Source: Casimicrobiaceae bacterium
GTDB lineage: Bacteria; Pseudomonadota; Gammaproteobacteria; Burkholderiales; Casimicrobiaceae
Assembly (NCBI GenBank): GCA_025056355.1
Contig: JANWWI010000006.1
Coordinates: 1-64,000 of the forward strand
Length of the DNA: 64,000 bases
Direction of reading: 5' to 3'
The notes beneath the pieces are model-generated. The model was not told the origin of the DNA, searched no databases, and worked only from the letters and a program-made list of their open reading frames with translations. This document shows, one piece after another, positions 48,438 to 56,629 of this stretch; within the stretch, counting starts at the first letter, position 1; each line of letters starts with the position of its first letter. A program made the translations under genes and the position numbers.

Positions 48438-49754
48438 TCAGCGCAACCGGCAACCGCGATCCGTAAGCACACCCGAGACGACTGAGGGGAGGTTGAGGAG
48501 GCCCTTGTCTTGGGCTTCCTCGGCGCAGTCTTTCCGCCACGCCTGCTCGATGTCGCGCGCGAAGCGTTCGCGCTCCGAAAGGGAGGGGGCCACGGAGGGC
48601 GGCACGCGTCCGCGGCGCCGGTCGGCTTCGCGCAGCGCCTCACGGATCGCGCTGCGGCGTCCGGATTCGAGATCGAGCTCGCGCGGTGCGCGTCCGCCTT
48701 CTTCGCCGGAAGAGGCGGCCGGAGCCGCGAGCGGAGCTGACGCGGGTACCGCACTCGGCAGCGTCACGGCCGCAGGAGCACTTGCGCCCGCGGCGGGGCT
48801 CGCCGAGCCGGTCCCGCTCGGCCCGCCGCTTGCCGGGGCTGCTTTCGAATCCGCCGCGGCCGCGGATGCGGGTGCAACGGACGGTGCCGCCGCCGAGGCA
48901 GGGGGCGCAGGCACCGGCGCCGTGGGTGCAGCCTCTCGGCTCGGCGGCCTGGTTAATTTGGGTTCCGGCTTGGGTTCACCGGTGGCTGAATCGGCCGGCG
49001 ACACCTTTGGCTCAAGCTCCGGCGTCGGCTCAACCGACCGATCAGTTGCGGGCGGCGAGGCTTGCGCCGCCTCCGAGGAGGTGGCGCGCGCGGCAGGACC
49101 GGCCGGTACTTCCGGCCCCGGGGCCGGGCGCGCTGGGACGGTCGGTGCAACAGCGTGCTCGGGTCCGGGTGCCGGCGTTTGCGCGGCAGCCGGGGGCGCT
49201 GGGCTTGTGCGCGGCAAAGGCGCAGAAGGCTCCGGGCGCTCGCGCAGCACCGGCTCTGGCGCAAGCGGTGCAAGCGGGGTCAGCGGCTCAAGGCGCGGCT
49301 CGCGAAGCGGCGCTCGAAGTGGCTCGGGCAGCGGTAAGACGAGCACGCGTTCGGCCGGCACTTCCAGCGGCGTGGGCGCGCTCTGCGCAGGCCACGGCAG
49401 CAGGATCTCGGGCGCCGAGGATGGAGGTGATAGAACGGGCGCTGACGGCGCGGCGGTCCGCTGGGGCGGCGGGGCCGGCCGCACGGGACGGATCGGCTCG
49501 GCAGCCGACAACGCAGCTTGCGGCGGTGTCACCGTTGCACGCAAGGGCACGGCCGGCTCCTCGGGGCGTTCCCTTCCGCCTAAGGCAAGCCCCCCATCGC
49601 CCGCTCGCCAGAGTAGCGCTGCCGCATGTAACGCCACCGAGGCAAACAGCGCCAGGCCAAGTCGCTCGTGGTCGCGGTTGCGCGACGCAGGCACGCTCAG
49701 CACCGCGCCATAGGCGTGCCGAAGCGCATCGTGCAAGGCGGCAGGGGCTTTCAC
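48438..49754 (-). CDS. TonB/TolA-like proline/alanine-rich envelope-spanning protein
   Basis: 438 aa. One N-terminal membrane segment (LGLALFASVALHAAALLW, about 32-49), like the anchor of TonB (SVALHAAALL recalls the TonB SxxxH motif). A very long Pro/Ala-rich region follows (about 60-370), which could span the periplasm. The ending is a short folded part: SERERFARDIEQAWRKDCAEEAQDKGLLNLPSVVSGVLTDRGCRLR, with two cysteines. No canonical TonB C-terminal domain is seen. ExbB/ExbD genes are not adjacent. It may be a TonB variant or a TolA-like link; unsure. Confidence 0.7.
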   Translation of the reverse strand: MKAPAALHDALRHAYGAVLSVPASRNRDHERLGLALFASVALHAAALLWRAGDGGLALGGRERPEEPAVPLRATVTPPQAALSAAEPIRPVRPAPPPQRTAAPSAPVLSPPSSAPEILLPWPAQSAPTPLEVPAERVLVLPLPEPLRAPLREPRLEPLTPLAPLAPEPVLRERPEPSAPLPRTSPAPPAAAQTPAPGPEHAVAPTVPARPAPGPEVPAGPAARATSSEAAQASPPATDRSVEPTPELEPKVSPADSATGEPKPEPKLTRPPSREAAPTAPVPAPPASAAAPSVAPASAAAADSKAAPASGGPSGTGSASPAAGASAPAAVTLPSAVPASAPLAAPAASSGEEGGRAPRELDLESGRRSAIREALREADRRRGRVPPSVAPSLSERERFARDIEQAWRKDCAEEAQDKGLLNLPSVVSGVLTDRGCRLR

Positions 49755-49824
49755 GCAAGCTCGCAGTGTACGGGGCCCGCTTGCCTACAATTCGTCCACC
49801 AATCGTTTCTCGGCTCAAGCCGCC

Positions 49825-50148
49825 ATGTCTCAGACCACGCGCGATCTGCACCAGGAAATCGAAACGCTCCTGCGCGAGCACGACGTCGTGCTGTTCATGA
49901 AAGGCACGCCGCAGTTTCCGCAGTGCGGCTTTAGCGCCACGGCAGCAAAGCTCCTGGCAAAAAACGGAGTCACCCAGTTCAAAAGCGTCAACGTGCTCGA
50001 AGACCCGGAGATGCGCGAAGCGATCAAGGTCTACTCGAACTGGCCGACGCTGCCACAACTCTACATCCGCGGCGAATTCATCGGCGGCTGCGACATCATG
50101 CGCGAAATGGACGCCGATGGATCGCTTGCGCGCAAGTTGCGCGGCTAG
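49825..50148 (+). CDS. grxD: Monothiol glutaredoxin (Grx4/GrxD)
   Basis: 107 aa. Active site CGFS in FMKGTPQFPQCGFSATAAKLL (Cys about 33), glutathione-binding TLPQLYIRGEFIGGCDIMREM. Monothiol CGFS glutaredoxins carry and deliver [2Fe-2S] clusters with BolA-type partners. The stop is one base from the convergent spoT stop, with no terminator visible between. Confidence 0.97.
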   Translation: MSQTTRDLHQEIETLLREHDVVLFMKGTPQFPQCGFSATAAKLLAKNGVTQFKSVNVLEDPEMREAIKVYSNWPTLPQLYIRGEFIGGCDIMREMDADGSLARKLRG

Positions 50149-50149
50149 C

Positions 50150-52264
50150 TCAGGCGCTTGCGTCGCCTTCGAGCCGTTCGGCCTCAAGCACGCCCGGCAC
50201 ACGCCTGAGCGCCGCAAGACAACGCTCAATAGCGCGCCGGGAACGCACGCGAACCACGAAGTCGAGCTCGGCCACGCCGCGCGTATCGATGTAGACCGTG
50301 CGCGACTGAACGGCATCGATGCTGACGCGTTCGCTGGCGAGGGTGCTCGCGCAGTCGGCCAGCAGTCCGACGCGATCGTTGGCCCGTAGTCGAATCGTCG
50401 ACGGCAGTGTCTTTGCGAGCGGCGCCGCCCAGCGGATCGGCAGCATGCGCCTGCGCGCGACGGCGCGCAAACCCACGGCGCAGTGGCTTCGGTGCACCAT
50501 GAGCCCGGCTTCGTCCGGCACCGCGAAGATGTCATCGGGCGGAATCGGTTGGCAGCGCTCGCAGTAGAGCAGTCCCGACTCGGTTCGTCCATCGGCAACG
50601 AGCGGCTCGTCGGCGCGAAGCCACTCCAAATCGGCGGCTCGGGGCATGACGCCGGTCAGATAGGCCGCTGCCAACGTCGCACTCGCCGAACCCGAACCGA
50701 TCGCGAAGAGCGCATCCTCGGGTGTACGAGCATGCGCCCAATCGGCCAAGCGCTGCCAGGCTGCGCGATCGAGCGTGCATGTCGGATCGAGGGCCGCAAC
50801 GCGCTCGAGCAACAAGGTTCGGCCCCGAGCAACCGTCTGCGCGTGGGCCCTTTCGCGCAACCAGTGGCGCAGCTTGGCGCGCGCCCGAGGCGACTGAAGC
50901 AGCGGCAACCAACCCGGATGAGCGCGTATCTCGCTCGCGGTGAGGATTTCAACCACATCGCCCGTTTTGAGCACGACCGACAAATCGCGTAATTCGCCAT
51001 TGACACGGGCTGCACTGGCCCGTAGCCCAACGTCGGTATGCACGGCGAAGGCAAAATCGAGTGCACTTGCGCCAACCGGCAGCTTGAAGCCGCGGCCCGC
51101 CGGCGAAAAGGTCCAGATCGCGCGCAGATCGACGATCTCGCGCAACGAGCGCGTGATGGCTCCTGGCTCAGCGAGCACGCTGGCCGCCGCGGCCACCTCG
51201 TCGATCCACCCCCCGTCCCAGCTCAGTGTGATCGCACCGAGTGCCCGGGGCGGCGGAAAGCTCAGGATGAAGTCCGCCGAGAGTGCTTCGCGCGTATAGA
51301 ACATGCGGCAGCCGATCCAGCCATCGCGCACCTCGACCCGAAAACTGCCAGGCACCATGGTTGCCTCAAGATGCAGGTGCGCAAGCGCCGCGTAAGCCGA
51401 TTGCACGCTGTCGAATGCGATGCGCAGGGTCGGCACGCCGAAAAAGGACCGATCGCGCGCATGCTCGCGCAGATAGGCCGCAAGGAGGCGAAAGTCCTCC
51501 GCTTCGCCGCCGTCGCGCCGGCCAAGCGAAACGCGGGACGGGTACTGGCGAGCAAGGGCAGAGACGCGCAAGATGCGCTCGGCGTCGACTTTGGCACGAC
51601 CCAGCGCGCGTCGTTCCAGAATCGGCTGCCGCCATGGATAAAGAATGCGCCGCGAGCGAACGTAGAGCTCATCGCCCAGGCCGTTCAAGCCCACGTGCGC
51701 GGCCAACGGGCAGTAGATCGCAAGCGTCTCGCGGGCCACGCGTTCGCGCTTGGCAGGGCGCAAGGCGTCGAGGGTGCGCACGTTGTGCAGCCGGTCGGCG
51801 AGCTTGAGCGCAAAGACTCGTCGGTCGCGCCCGCCGGCAGCCAAGAGCTTTCGAAGCGTTTCCTCGGCGGCCGAGAGCGAGGTGCCGGCCAGCGCTGCCG
51901 TGTCGAACTTCGACACGGCATCGACGATGGCCGCAACGGTCGGACCAAAGTGTTCTTTGAGTGTTTCGAGCGAGACCGCACAGTCCTCCACAGTGTCATG
52001 CAGGAGCGCCGCGCACAGCGCGTCGGCATCGGGGACGGTCTCGAAGAGAATTTGCGCAACCGCAAGCGGATGGCTGATGTAAGCCTCGCCTGAGGCGCGA
52101 AACTGCCCACGGTGCGCGCGCTCGGCAAAATCCCAGGCCGAGCGCACCCGGGCTAGATCGGCCGCGCCCAAGTGCGGCGCGAGGCGATCGAAAAAAGCAG
52201 AGGCCTCGGGCGCAATCGGCTCCCGGGCTTGCTCCGGGGCGGCCTCCGTGCAGTCGGCCGCCAT
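50150..52264 (-). CDS. spoT: RelA/SpoT homologue with intact hydrolase and degenerate synthetase
   Basis: 704 aa. The N-terminal HD hydrolase is complete: FAERAHRGQFRASGEAYISHPLAVAQIL, CAALLHDTVEDC (HDxxED), AIVDAVSKFDT, ALKLADRLHNVRTL. The next block should be the ppGpp synthetase; it has LRIAFDSVQSAYAALAHLHLEATMVPGSFRV but lacks the KDYIAxPKxNGYQSLHT region. TGS (WTFSPAGRGFKLPVGASALDFAFAVHTDVG), a Zn-finger-like CERCQPIPPDDIF..HRSHC and a C-terminal ACT domain follow. Thus probably a (p)ppGpp hydrolase only. ATG 52264 is five nt after the rpoZ stop. Confidence 0.93.
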   Translation of the reverse strand: MAADCTEAAPEQAREPIAPEASAFFDRLAPHLGAADLARVRSAWDFAERAHRGQFRASGEAYISHPLAVAQILFETVPDADALCAALLHDTVEDCAVSLETLKEHFGPTVAAIVDAVSKFDTAALAGTSLSAAEETLRKLLAAGGRDRRVFALKLADRLHNVRTLDALRPAKRERVARETLAIYCPLAAHVGLNGLGDELYVRSRRILYPWRQPILERRALGRAKVDAERILRVSALARQYPSRVSLGRRDGGEAEDFRLLAAYLREHARDRSFFGVPTLRIAFDSVQSAYAALAHLHLEATMVPGSFRVEVRDGWIGCRMFYTREALSADFILSFPPPRALGAITLSWDGGWIDEVAAAASVLAEPGAITRSLREIVDLRAIWTFSPAGRGFKLPVGASALDFAFAVHTDVGLRASAARVNGELRDLSVVLKTGDVVEILTASEIRAHPGWLPLLQSPRARAKLRHWLRERAHAQTVARGRTLLLERVAALDPTCTLDRAAWQRLADWAHARTPEDALFAIGSGSASATLAAAYLTGVMPRAADLEWLRADEPLVADGRTESGLLYCERCQPIPPDDIFAVPDEAGLMVHRSHCAVGLRAVARRRMLPIRWAAPLAKTLPSTIRLRANDRVGLLADCASTLASERVSIDAVQSRTVYIDTRGVAELDFVVRVRSRRAIERCLAALRRVPGVLEAERLEGDASA

Positions 52265-52269
52265 AGCGC

Positions 52270-52479
52270 TCAAACGCCGACCTTCTTCAAAATCGAGTGG
52301 TCGATCTTGCCCGCCGCGATCTCACGCAGCGCCGTCACAACCGGTTTGTCTTTCTTCTGCGCTTCGATCAGCGGCGCGTGCCCGGCGGAGAGCTGCCGCG
52401 CGCGCACCGCAGCAGCCAAGGTCAGCTCGAAGCGGTTGCTCATGTTGGCAAGGCAATCATCCACGGTAATGCGGGCCAT
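52270..52479 (-). CDS. rpoZ: RNA polymerase omega subunit
   Basis: 69 aa. Starts [30 protein letters not shown], the standard omega N-terminus. Helps assemble RNA polymerase and, in proteobacteria, forms part of a (p)ppGpp site. The ATG lies 23 bp inside the gmk 3' end in another frame, and spoT follows by five nt, so gmk-rpoZ-spoT form a tight operon. Confidence 0.97.
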   Translation of the reverse strand: MARITVDDCLANMSNRFELTLAAAVRARQLSAGHAPLIEAQKKDKPVVTALREIAAGKIDHSILKKVGV

Positions 52480-53074
52480 AGAAACGCTCCAAAAGGGAAG
52501 TTGGAAGCAAACGAGTCCGGCATCGTTCCGCACGAACAATGGCGCGAAGCTTCACAAGCGCCTCGTCGAAGAGATCATTCACAATACCATAGTCGAACTC
52601 GTGCACGTGGCGCACGTCTTCGCCAAGCTGGGCAAGGCGCCGGAGGATGACCTCTTCGGCATCGGTCGCGCGGGCGCGCAGTCGCGCTCGAAGCGCCTCG
52701 GGCGAGGGCGGCAGGATGTAGACCGAGGCCGCCTCCGGGAAGCGTTCGCGCAGGCGTCGCGCGCCCTGCCAGTCCACATCGAAGATAAGGTCGGGGCCAT
52801 CGCTTGCCAAGGCCGCCTCGACCGGCGCGCGCAGGGTGCCGTAGAGGTTGCCGTAAACCTCCGCCCACTCGAGGAACTCGCCGCGCTCCCGCCGGGCTTG
52901 AAACTCTTCGACGGTGAGGAAGTGGTAGTCGCGCCCGTCGACCTCGCCCGCCCGCGGAGCGCGCGTCGTGCAGGATACCGAAAGCCTGAGCCGGGCATCC
53001 TCGGCCAGAAGCGCCTGAATCAGCGAAGTTTTCCCGGCGCCCGAGGGCGCGGTCACGATAAACAAACAACCCAT
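52457..53074 (-). CDS. gmk: Guanylate kinase
   Basis: 205 aa, phosphorylates GMP to GDP. P-loop [15 protein letters not shown] (about 9-23), GMP-binding [52 protein letters not shown], and a lid with Arg residues. Its last 23 bp double as the start of rpoZ. Placing it upstream of rpoZ and spoT links GTP supply with stringent control. Confidence 0.97.
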   Translation of the reverse strand: MGCLFIVTAPSGAGKTSLIQALLAEDARLRLSVSCTTRAPRAGEVDGRDYHFLTVEEFQARRERGEFLEWAEVYGNLYGTLRAPVEAALASDGPDLIFDVDWQGARRLRERFPEAASVYILPPSPEALRARLRARATDAEEVILRRLAQLGEDVRHVHEFDYGIVNDLFDEALVKLRAIVRAERCRTRLLPTSLLERFYGPHYRG

Positions 53075-53182
53075 GGGAACTGGATCGCAAAAATCGCCGG
53101 CAAGACGTCCGTGGCACGAGCACGCCGCCCGGCCGATTATGCCGCCTGCCCGGAATGACCAGCCCTAGAATCGCAGGCGAAC

Positions 53183-54238
53183 ATGCTTCTTGTGACCGGC
53201 GGCTGCGGCTTTATTGGCAGCAATTTCATCCTCGACTGGCTCGCGCTCACTGAGGAGCCGATCGTCAACCTGGATCGCCTCACCTACGCGGCCAATCCCC
53301 TTTCGCTTTCCGCGGTAGCAAGCGACCCGCGCTACCGCTTCGTGCAGGCCGACATCGGTGATGAGGCCGCCGTCACGCGCGTCTTTTTCGAACATCGACC
53401 GCGTGCGGTCGTGCACTTCGCGGCCGAGAGCCATGTGGATCGCTCGATTCATGGGCCGCTTGAATTTGTCCGCACCAATGTGCTCGGTACGGCCACCCTG
53501 CTTGAGGTGGCACGGCGCTACTGGCGCGAACTGCCCGAGGCCGAGGCAAAGCGCTTCCGCTTTGTGCATGTGTCGACCGATGAGGTTTTCGGATCCCTCA
53601 CGCCGGAGGCGCCGCGCTTTACCGAAGCCTCACGCTATGAGCCGAATTCCCCCTACAGCGCCTCGAAGGCGGGGTCGGATCATCTGGCGCGGGCCTACCA
53701 CCACACCTACGGATTGCCGGTGGTGATCACCAACTGTTCGAACAACTACGGACCGCGGCAGTTCCCTGAGAAGCTCATCCCGCTCATGATCGTCAATGCG
53801 CTCTCCGGCAAGCCGCTACCGATCTACGGCGACGGGCAGCAGGTGCGCGATTGGCTCTATGTGGGCGACCACTGCGCAGCGCTTCGGCGTGTGCTCGAAG
53901 CGGCCCCGCCCGGCGAGCTGTATCTGATCGGCGGAGATGCCGAGCGCACCAATCTCGAGGTGGTCCGCACACTCTGCAGCCTGTTGGCCAAGCACCGGCC
54001 CGGGCGCGACTATACGGCGCTCATCACGCATGTGGCCGATCGCCCGGGACACGACCGGCGCTACGCGATCGATGCCAGCAAGCTCAAGCGCGAGCTCGGC
54101 TGGACCCCGACCGAGAGCTTCGAAAGCGGGCTTGAGCGCACGCTGTGCTGGTACCTCGAGCACCCGGAGTGGCTCTCGCAGGTGCTTTCAGGCGAGTATC
54201 AGCGCTGGATCGCCACCCACTACGGAGCGCACGCATGA
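53183..54238 (+). CDS. rfbB: dTDP-glucose 4,6-dehydratase
   Basis: 351 aa extended SDR. NAD-binding [11 protein letters not shown] (about 5-15), catalytic STDEVFG with Thr, Asp, Glu (about 130-136), [22 protein letters not shown] and [14 protein letters not shown]. Second enzyme of dTDP-L-rhamnose synthesis. First gene of rfbBACD; overlaps rfbA as ATGA. Confidence 0.97.
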   Translation: MLLVTGGCGFIGSNFILDWLALTEEPIVNLDRLTYAANPLSLSAVASDPRYRFVQADIGDEAAVTRVFFEHRPRAVVHFAAESHVDRSIHGPLEFVRTNVLGTATLLEVARRYWRELPEAEAKRFRFVHVSTDEVFGSLTPEAPRFTEASRYEPNSPYSASKAGSDHLARAYHHTYGLPVVITNCSNNYGPRQFPEKLIPLMIVNALSGKPLPIYGDGQQVRDWLYVGDHCAALRRVLEAAPPGELYLIGGDAERTNLEVVRTLCSLLAKHRPGRDYTALITHVADRPGHDRRYAIDASKLKRELGWTPTESFESGLERTLCWYLEHPEWLSQVLSGEYQRWIATHYGAHA

Positions 54239-55122
54239 AGGCGGCACGCAAAGGCATCATCCTCGCCGGCGGTGCAGGCACACGCTTGCATCCGGTCACC
54301 CAAGCGGTAAGCAAGCAGCTGCTTCCGGTCTACGACAAGCCGATGGTGTATTACCCGCTTTCGGTCCTGATGCTGGCCGGGATCCGGGAAATCCTCGTCA
54401 TCTCGACGCCGCAGGATACGCCGCGCTTTGCCGAGCTGCTGCGCGATGGCCGTCAGTGGGGCATCGAGCTTTCCTACGCCGTGCAGCCCTCGCCCGACGG
54501 GCTGGCACAGGCCTTCATCATCGGTCGCTCGCATGTGGAGGGGCATCCCTCGGCGCTGGTGCTTGGCGACAACATCTTCTACGGACATGACCTGCAGCCG
54601 CTCTTGACCGCCGCGAACGCGCGAAGCGACGGCGCCACCGTGTTTGCCTACCATGTTCAGGACCCCGAGCGATACGGCGTGGTGGAATTTGACGCCGAAC
54701 GGCGCGCGGTGTCGATCGAAGAAAAACCAGCCCGCCCGAAGAGCAACTACGCGGTGACCGGGCTCTACTTCTACGACCCCGAGGTGGTCGAAATCGCCGC
54801 CGCGATCAAGCCCTCCGCGCGCGGCGAGCTCGAAATCACGAGCGTGAATGCCGAATACCTCGCGCGCGGCAAACTGCATGTCGAAATCCTTGGCCGTGGC
54901 ATGGCCTGGCTCGACACGGGCACTCATGATGCGTTGCTTGAGGCTTCGCACTTCGTCCAGACGATCGAGCGGCGGCAGGGCCTCAAGATTTGCTGCCCCG
55001 AAGAGATCGCCTACCGGCAGGGCTTCATCGACGCCGCTCAGCTCGAGCGGCTTGCCGCCCCGCTTGCCAAGACGGGCTACGGGCGCTATCTGCTGTCGCT
55101 GCTTCACAGCCGGGTGTTTTGA
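54235..55122 (+). CDS. rfbA: Glucose-1-phosphate thymidylyltransferase
   Basis: 295 aa. [34 protein letters not shown] (nucleotide loop, about 10-43), VLGDNIFYG (metal-site Asp), [20 protein letters not shown] and [15 protein letters not shown]. Makes dTDP-glucose from glucose 1-phosphate and dTTP. ATG 54235 overlaps the rfbB stop. The frame extends upstream inside rfbB but the family N-terminus fixes the start. Confidence 0.97.
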   Translation: MKAARKGIILAGGAGTRLHPVTQAVSKQLLPVYDKPMVYYPLSVLMLAGIREILVISTPQDTPRFAELLRDGRQWGIELSYAVQPSPDGLAQAFIIGRSHVEGHPSALVLGDNIFYGHDLQPLLTAANARSDGATVFAYHVQDPERYGVVEFDAERRAVSIEEKPARPKSNYAVTGLYFYDPEVVEIAAAIKPSARGELEITSVNAEYLARGKLHVEILGRGMAWLDTGTHDALLEASHFVQTIERRQGLKICCPEEIAYRQGFIDAAQLERLAAPLAKTGYGRYLLSLLHSRVF

Positions 55123-55679
55123 TGAGCGCACCGATGCTTGCGGTGGAGGCCACACCGCTGCCCGGCTGCTTGATCCTGACGCCGCGGGTGTTTCGCGACG
55201 AGCGCGGGCATTTTTTCGAATCCTTCAACGCGCGGCGTTTCCGCGAGGCGACCGGCCTTGACGTGGCGTTCGTGCAGGACAACGAAAGCGTCTCAACCGA
55301 ACGGGTGCTGCGCGGCATCCACTACCAAATCGAACAAGCCCAGGGCAAGCTCGTGCGCGTGGTCGCCGGTGCCGTGTGGGACGTGGCGGTGGACCTGCGC
55401 CGGAGTTCGCCCACCTTCGGGCGCTGGTTTGGCGTCGAGCTTTCCGCAGAAAACGGCCGGCAGTTCTGGATTCCGCCGGGCTTCGGGCACGCCTTTGTGG
55501 TCACACGCGGACCAGCGACCTTCCTCTACAAAACCACCGACTACTACGCGCCTGAACACGAACGCACGATCCGCTGGGACGATCCGACGCTCGCGATCGC
55601 CTGGCCGGTGACTGAGCCAATCCTGAGCACGAAGGACGCCGCAGGCGCGCTCTTCCGAGACGCCGAGGTCTATCCGTGA
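55122..55679 (+). CDS. rfbC: dTDP-4-dehydrorhamnose 3,5-epimerase
   Basis: 185 aa cupin-type epimerase. Signatures: LTPRVFRDERGHFFESFNARRF, FVQDNESVSTERVLRGIHYQ with the catalytic His, KLVRVVAGAVWDVAVDLRRSSPTFGRWFGVELSAENGRQFWIPPGFGHAFVV and the Tyr-containing FLYKTTDYYAPEHE. ATG 55122 shares one base with the rfbA stop. Confidence 0.96.
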   Translation: MSAPMLAVEATPLPGCLILTPRVFRDERGHFFESFNARRFREATGLDVAFVQDNESVSTERVLRGIHYQIEQAQGKLVRVVAGAVWDVAVDLRRSSPTFGRWFGVELSAENGRQFWIPPGFGHAFVVTRGPATFLYKTTDYYAPEHERTIRWDDPTLAIAWPVTEPILSTKDAAGALFRDAEVYP

Positions 55680-56545
55680 AGGTGTTGATCACGGGTGCAG
55701 GCGGGCAGCTGGCGCGAGCGCTTATGCGCGCGCTTCACAGCACGCACGAAGTGATCGCGCTCGACCGAAGCGCGCTTGAGCTCACCGATCGGGCCGCAAT
55801 CCGCGACACGCTTCGGCGCAGCCAACCGGAAGTCGTTTTGAACTGCGCCGCCTACACCGCCGTTGATCGCGCCGAAAGCGAGCGTGAGCGCGCCTTCGCG
55901 GTCAACGCCCACGCTGCCGCGTGGCTTGCCGAAGCCGCCTCAGCGCTCGGCAGCGTGCTGGTTCACTTCTCGACCGACTATGTCTTCGATGGGCGTGCCA
56001 CACGGCCCTACCGCGAAGAGGATGCCACCGCCCCCTTGAACGTCTACGGCGCAAGCAAGCTGGCCGGCGAGCAGGCCGTGCTCGCACACGGGGGGCATCT
56101 CGTGCTTCGCCTCTCTTGGGTCTACAGCCACGAGGGAGCGAACTTCTACCGCACGATCCTGCGCCTGGCGCGCGAGCGGGACCGGCTGCGAGTGGTCGCA
56201 GACCAGCGCGGCGTACCCAATTACGTCGGCGACCTGGCCGAAGCGATCGCCGCCATGCTCGCCCACGGTAAGGAAGCACTGGCCGCGCGCGCAGGGCTCT
56301 ACCATCTCTCCGCGCGCGGCGAAACCACCTGGCACGGTTTCGCCTGCCAGATCGTACGGCGGCATGGGCTTTCCGAGCGCATCACCGTGGAGGCGATCAC
56401 CACCGCCCAGTATCCGACCGCAGCCCAGCGACCCGCCTACAGTGTGCTCGATGCCAGTCGCTTTTCGGCAACCTTTGGCTGGCAACCTCCGCAGTGGTCC
56501 GAGGGACTTGCACGATGCGTTGCGGCAAGTGCTGAAGCATCCTGA
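55676..56545 (+). CDS. rfbD: dTDP-4-dehydrorhamnose reductase
   Basis: 289 aa. GAGGQLARALMRAL (NADPH site), NCAAYTAVDRAESE, FSTDYVFDG, YGASKLAGEQAV with Tyr/Lys, and LRLSWVYS. Last step to dTDP-L-rhamnose, the donor for rhamnosyltransferases of O-antigen or exopolysaccharide. GTG 55676 overlaps rfbC as GTGA. No rhamnosyltransferase is adjacent; the GT genes elsewhere in the window are candidates. Confidence 0.96.
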   Translation: MKVLITGAGGQLARALMRALHSTHEVIALDRSALELTDRAAIRDTLRRSQPEVVLNCAAYTAVDRAESERERAFAVNAHAAAWLAEAASALGSVLVHFSTDYVFDGRATRPYREEDATAPLNVYGASKLAGEQAVLAHGGHLVLRLSWVYSHEGANFYRTILRLARERDRLRVVADQRGVPNYVGDLAEAIAAMLAHGKEALAARAGLYHLSARGETTWHGFACQIVRRHGLSERITVEAITTAQYPTAAQRPAYSVLDASRFSATFGWQPPQWSEGLARCVAASAEAS

Positions 56546-56629
56546 GGGATCGGTCGGCGAAGGCATCGTCTCGTGCGTTGTCGATTACGCTTGCGGAGCA
56601 AACTTCCGCGTCGGTTCACGAGGTCCAGC

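Noticed and set aside
48403..49900. Two plus-strand frames of over 400 codons opposite the TonB-like gene
   Set aside because: They are Gly/Ser/Arg-rich shadows of the Pro/Ala-rich minus-strand gene, with no ribosome site or domain; the minus frame has a membrane anchor and a folded C-terminus.
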